Shown in pieces: positions 12,821 through 12,920 of a DNA stretch of 12,920 nucleotides; the first letter of the stretch is position 1, and every line of letters starts with the position of its first letter. Below the pieces are notes generated by a model. It ran no database searches, was not told the DNA's origin, and worked only from the letters and a program-made list of their open reading frames with translations. Made by a program: the position numbers and the translations under genes. Source of the stretch: Chloroflexota bacterium (lineage in GTDB: Bacteria > Chloroflexota > UBA6077 > JACQUR01); contig JACQUR010000281.1 in assembly GCA_016210245.1 (NCBI GenBank), forward strand, positions 1 to 12,920, written 5' to 3'.

Positions 12821-12867
12821 CCTGGTGCTTTGTGACGCGTGCAGTGATGGGTGCTGTCCGAGCCGCG

Positions 12868-12920
12868 CCCTCACCCCGACCCTCTCCCAGGGGGAGAGGG
12901 AGTCTCCCTCTCCCAGGGGG
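12868..12920. repeat. CCCTCTCCC palindromic intergenic repeat, cut by window end
   Basis: CCCTCTCCC (12880-12888), AGG, GGGAGAGGG (12892-12900) is a perfect 9-bp-arm hairpin preceded by CCCTCACCCCGA. A second CCCTCTCCC begins at 12906 and runs off the edge. From general knowledge this is one of the most widespread extragenic repeats in GC-rich bacteria. Confidence 0.75.

Overview
The window is high-GC bacterial DNA with eight protein genes, one of them cut by the left edge, separated by spacers that are unusually rich in short repeats and palindromes. No rRNA, tRNA, CRISPR array or insertion sequence was found. The gene mix (orphan molybdenum enzymes, GAF-LuxR and NarL-type regulators) and the abundance of heptameric and palindromic intergenic repeats would suit Chloroflexota or a similar GC-rich lineage. 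That is an impression; no phylogenetic marker is present.

Left part (1-6300, minus strand). A ribbon-helix-helix antitoxin-like gene runs off the left edge, preceded by four CTACA repeats. Two molybdenum-enzyme genes follow, read leftward from a promoter near 6245-6273. The first (3916-6213) is a xanthine dehydrogenase-family large subunit. The second (279-3830) joins an N-terminal TorD-like chaperone domain to a type II DMSO-reductase-family catalytic domain. The join consists of a DNA repeat read in frame. None of the usual electron-transfer partner subunits of either enzyme lies in the window.

Middle part (6315-9032, plus strand). A membrane histidine kinase and a NarL-type response regulator are separated by about 560 bp without a convincing gene. 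This spacer is almost entirely a nested imperfect palindrome whose outer edges are 7-bp repeats, and the left set supplies the kinase's C-terminal tail. A dyad between the kinase and the molybdenum-enzyme promoter could be an operator.

Right part (9033-12920). A 776-bp spacer carries tandem palindromic repeats of about 40 bp, a 33-bp-arm hairpin and a possibly structured leader, and then a tryptophanase gene. Tryptophanase converges on a GAF-LuxR regulator, with a perfect 30-bp-arm inverted repeat between their stop codons. A divergent thioredoxin gene follows, then hairpins and a common intergenic repeat cut by the window end.

The recurring theme is repeat DNA placed exactly at gene boundaries: it ends the XDH-family and kinase genes, abuts the stops of tryptophanase and the LuxR gene, and lies at the domain junction of the molybdenum enzyme.
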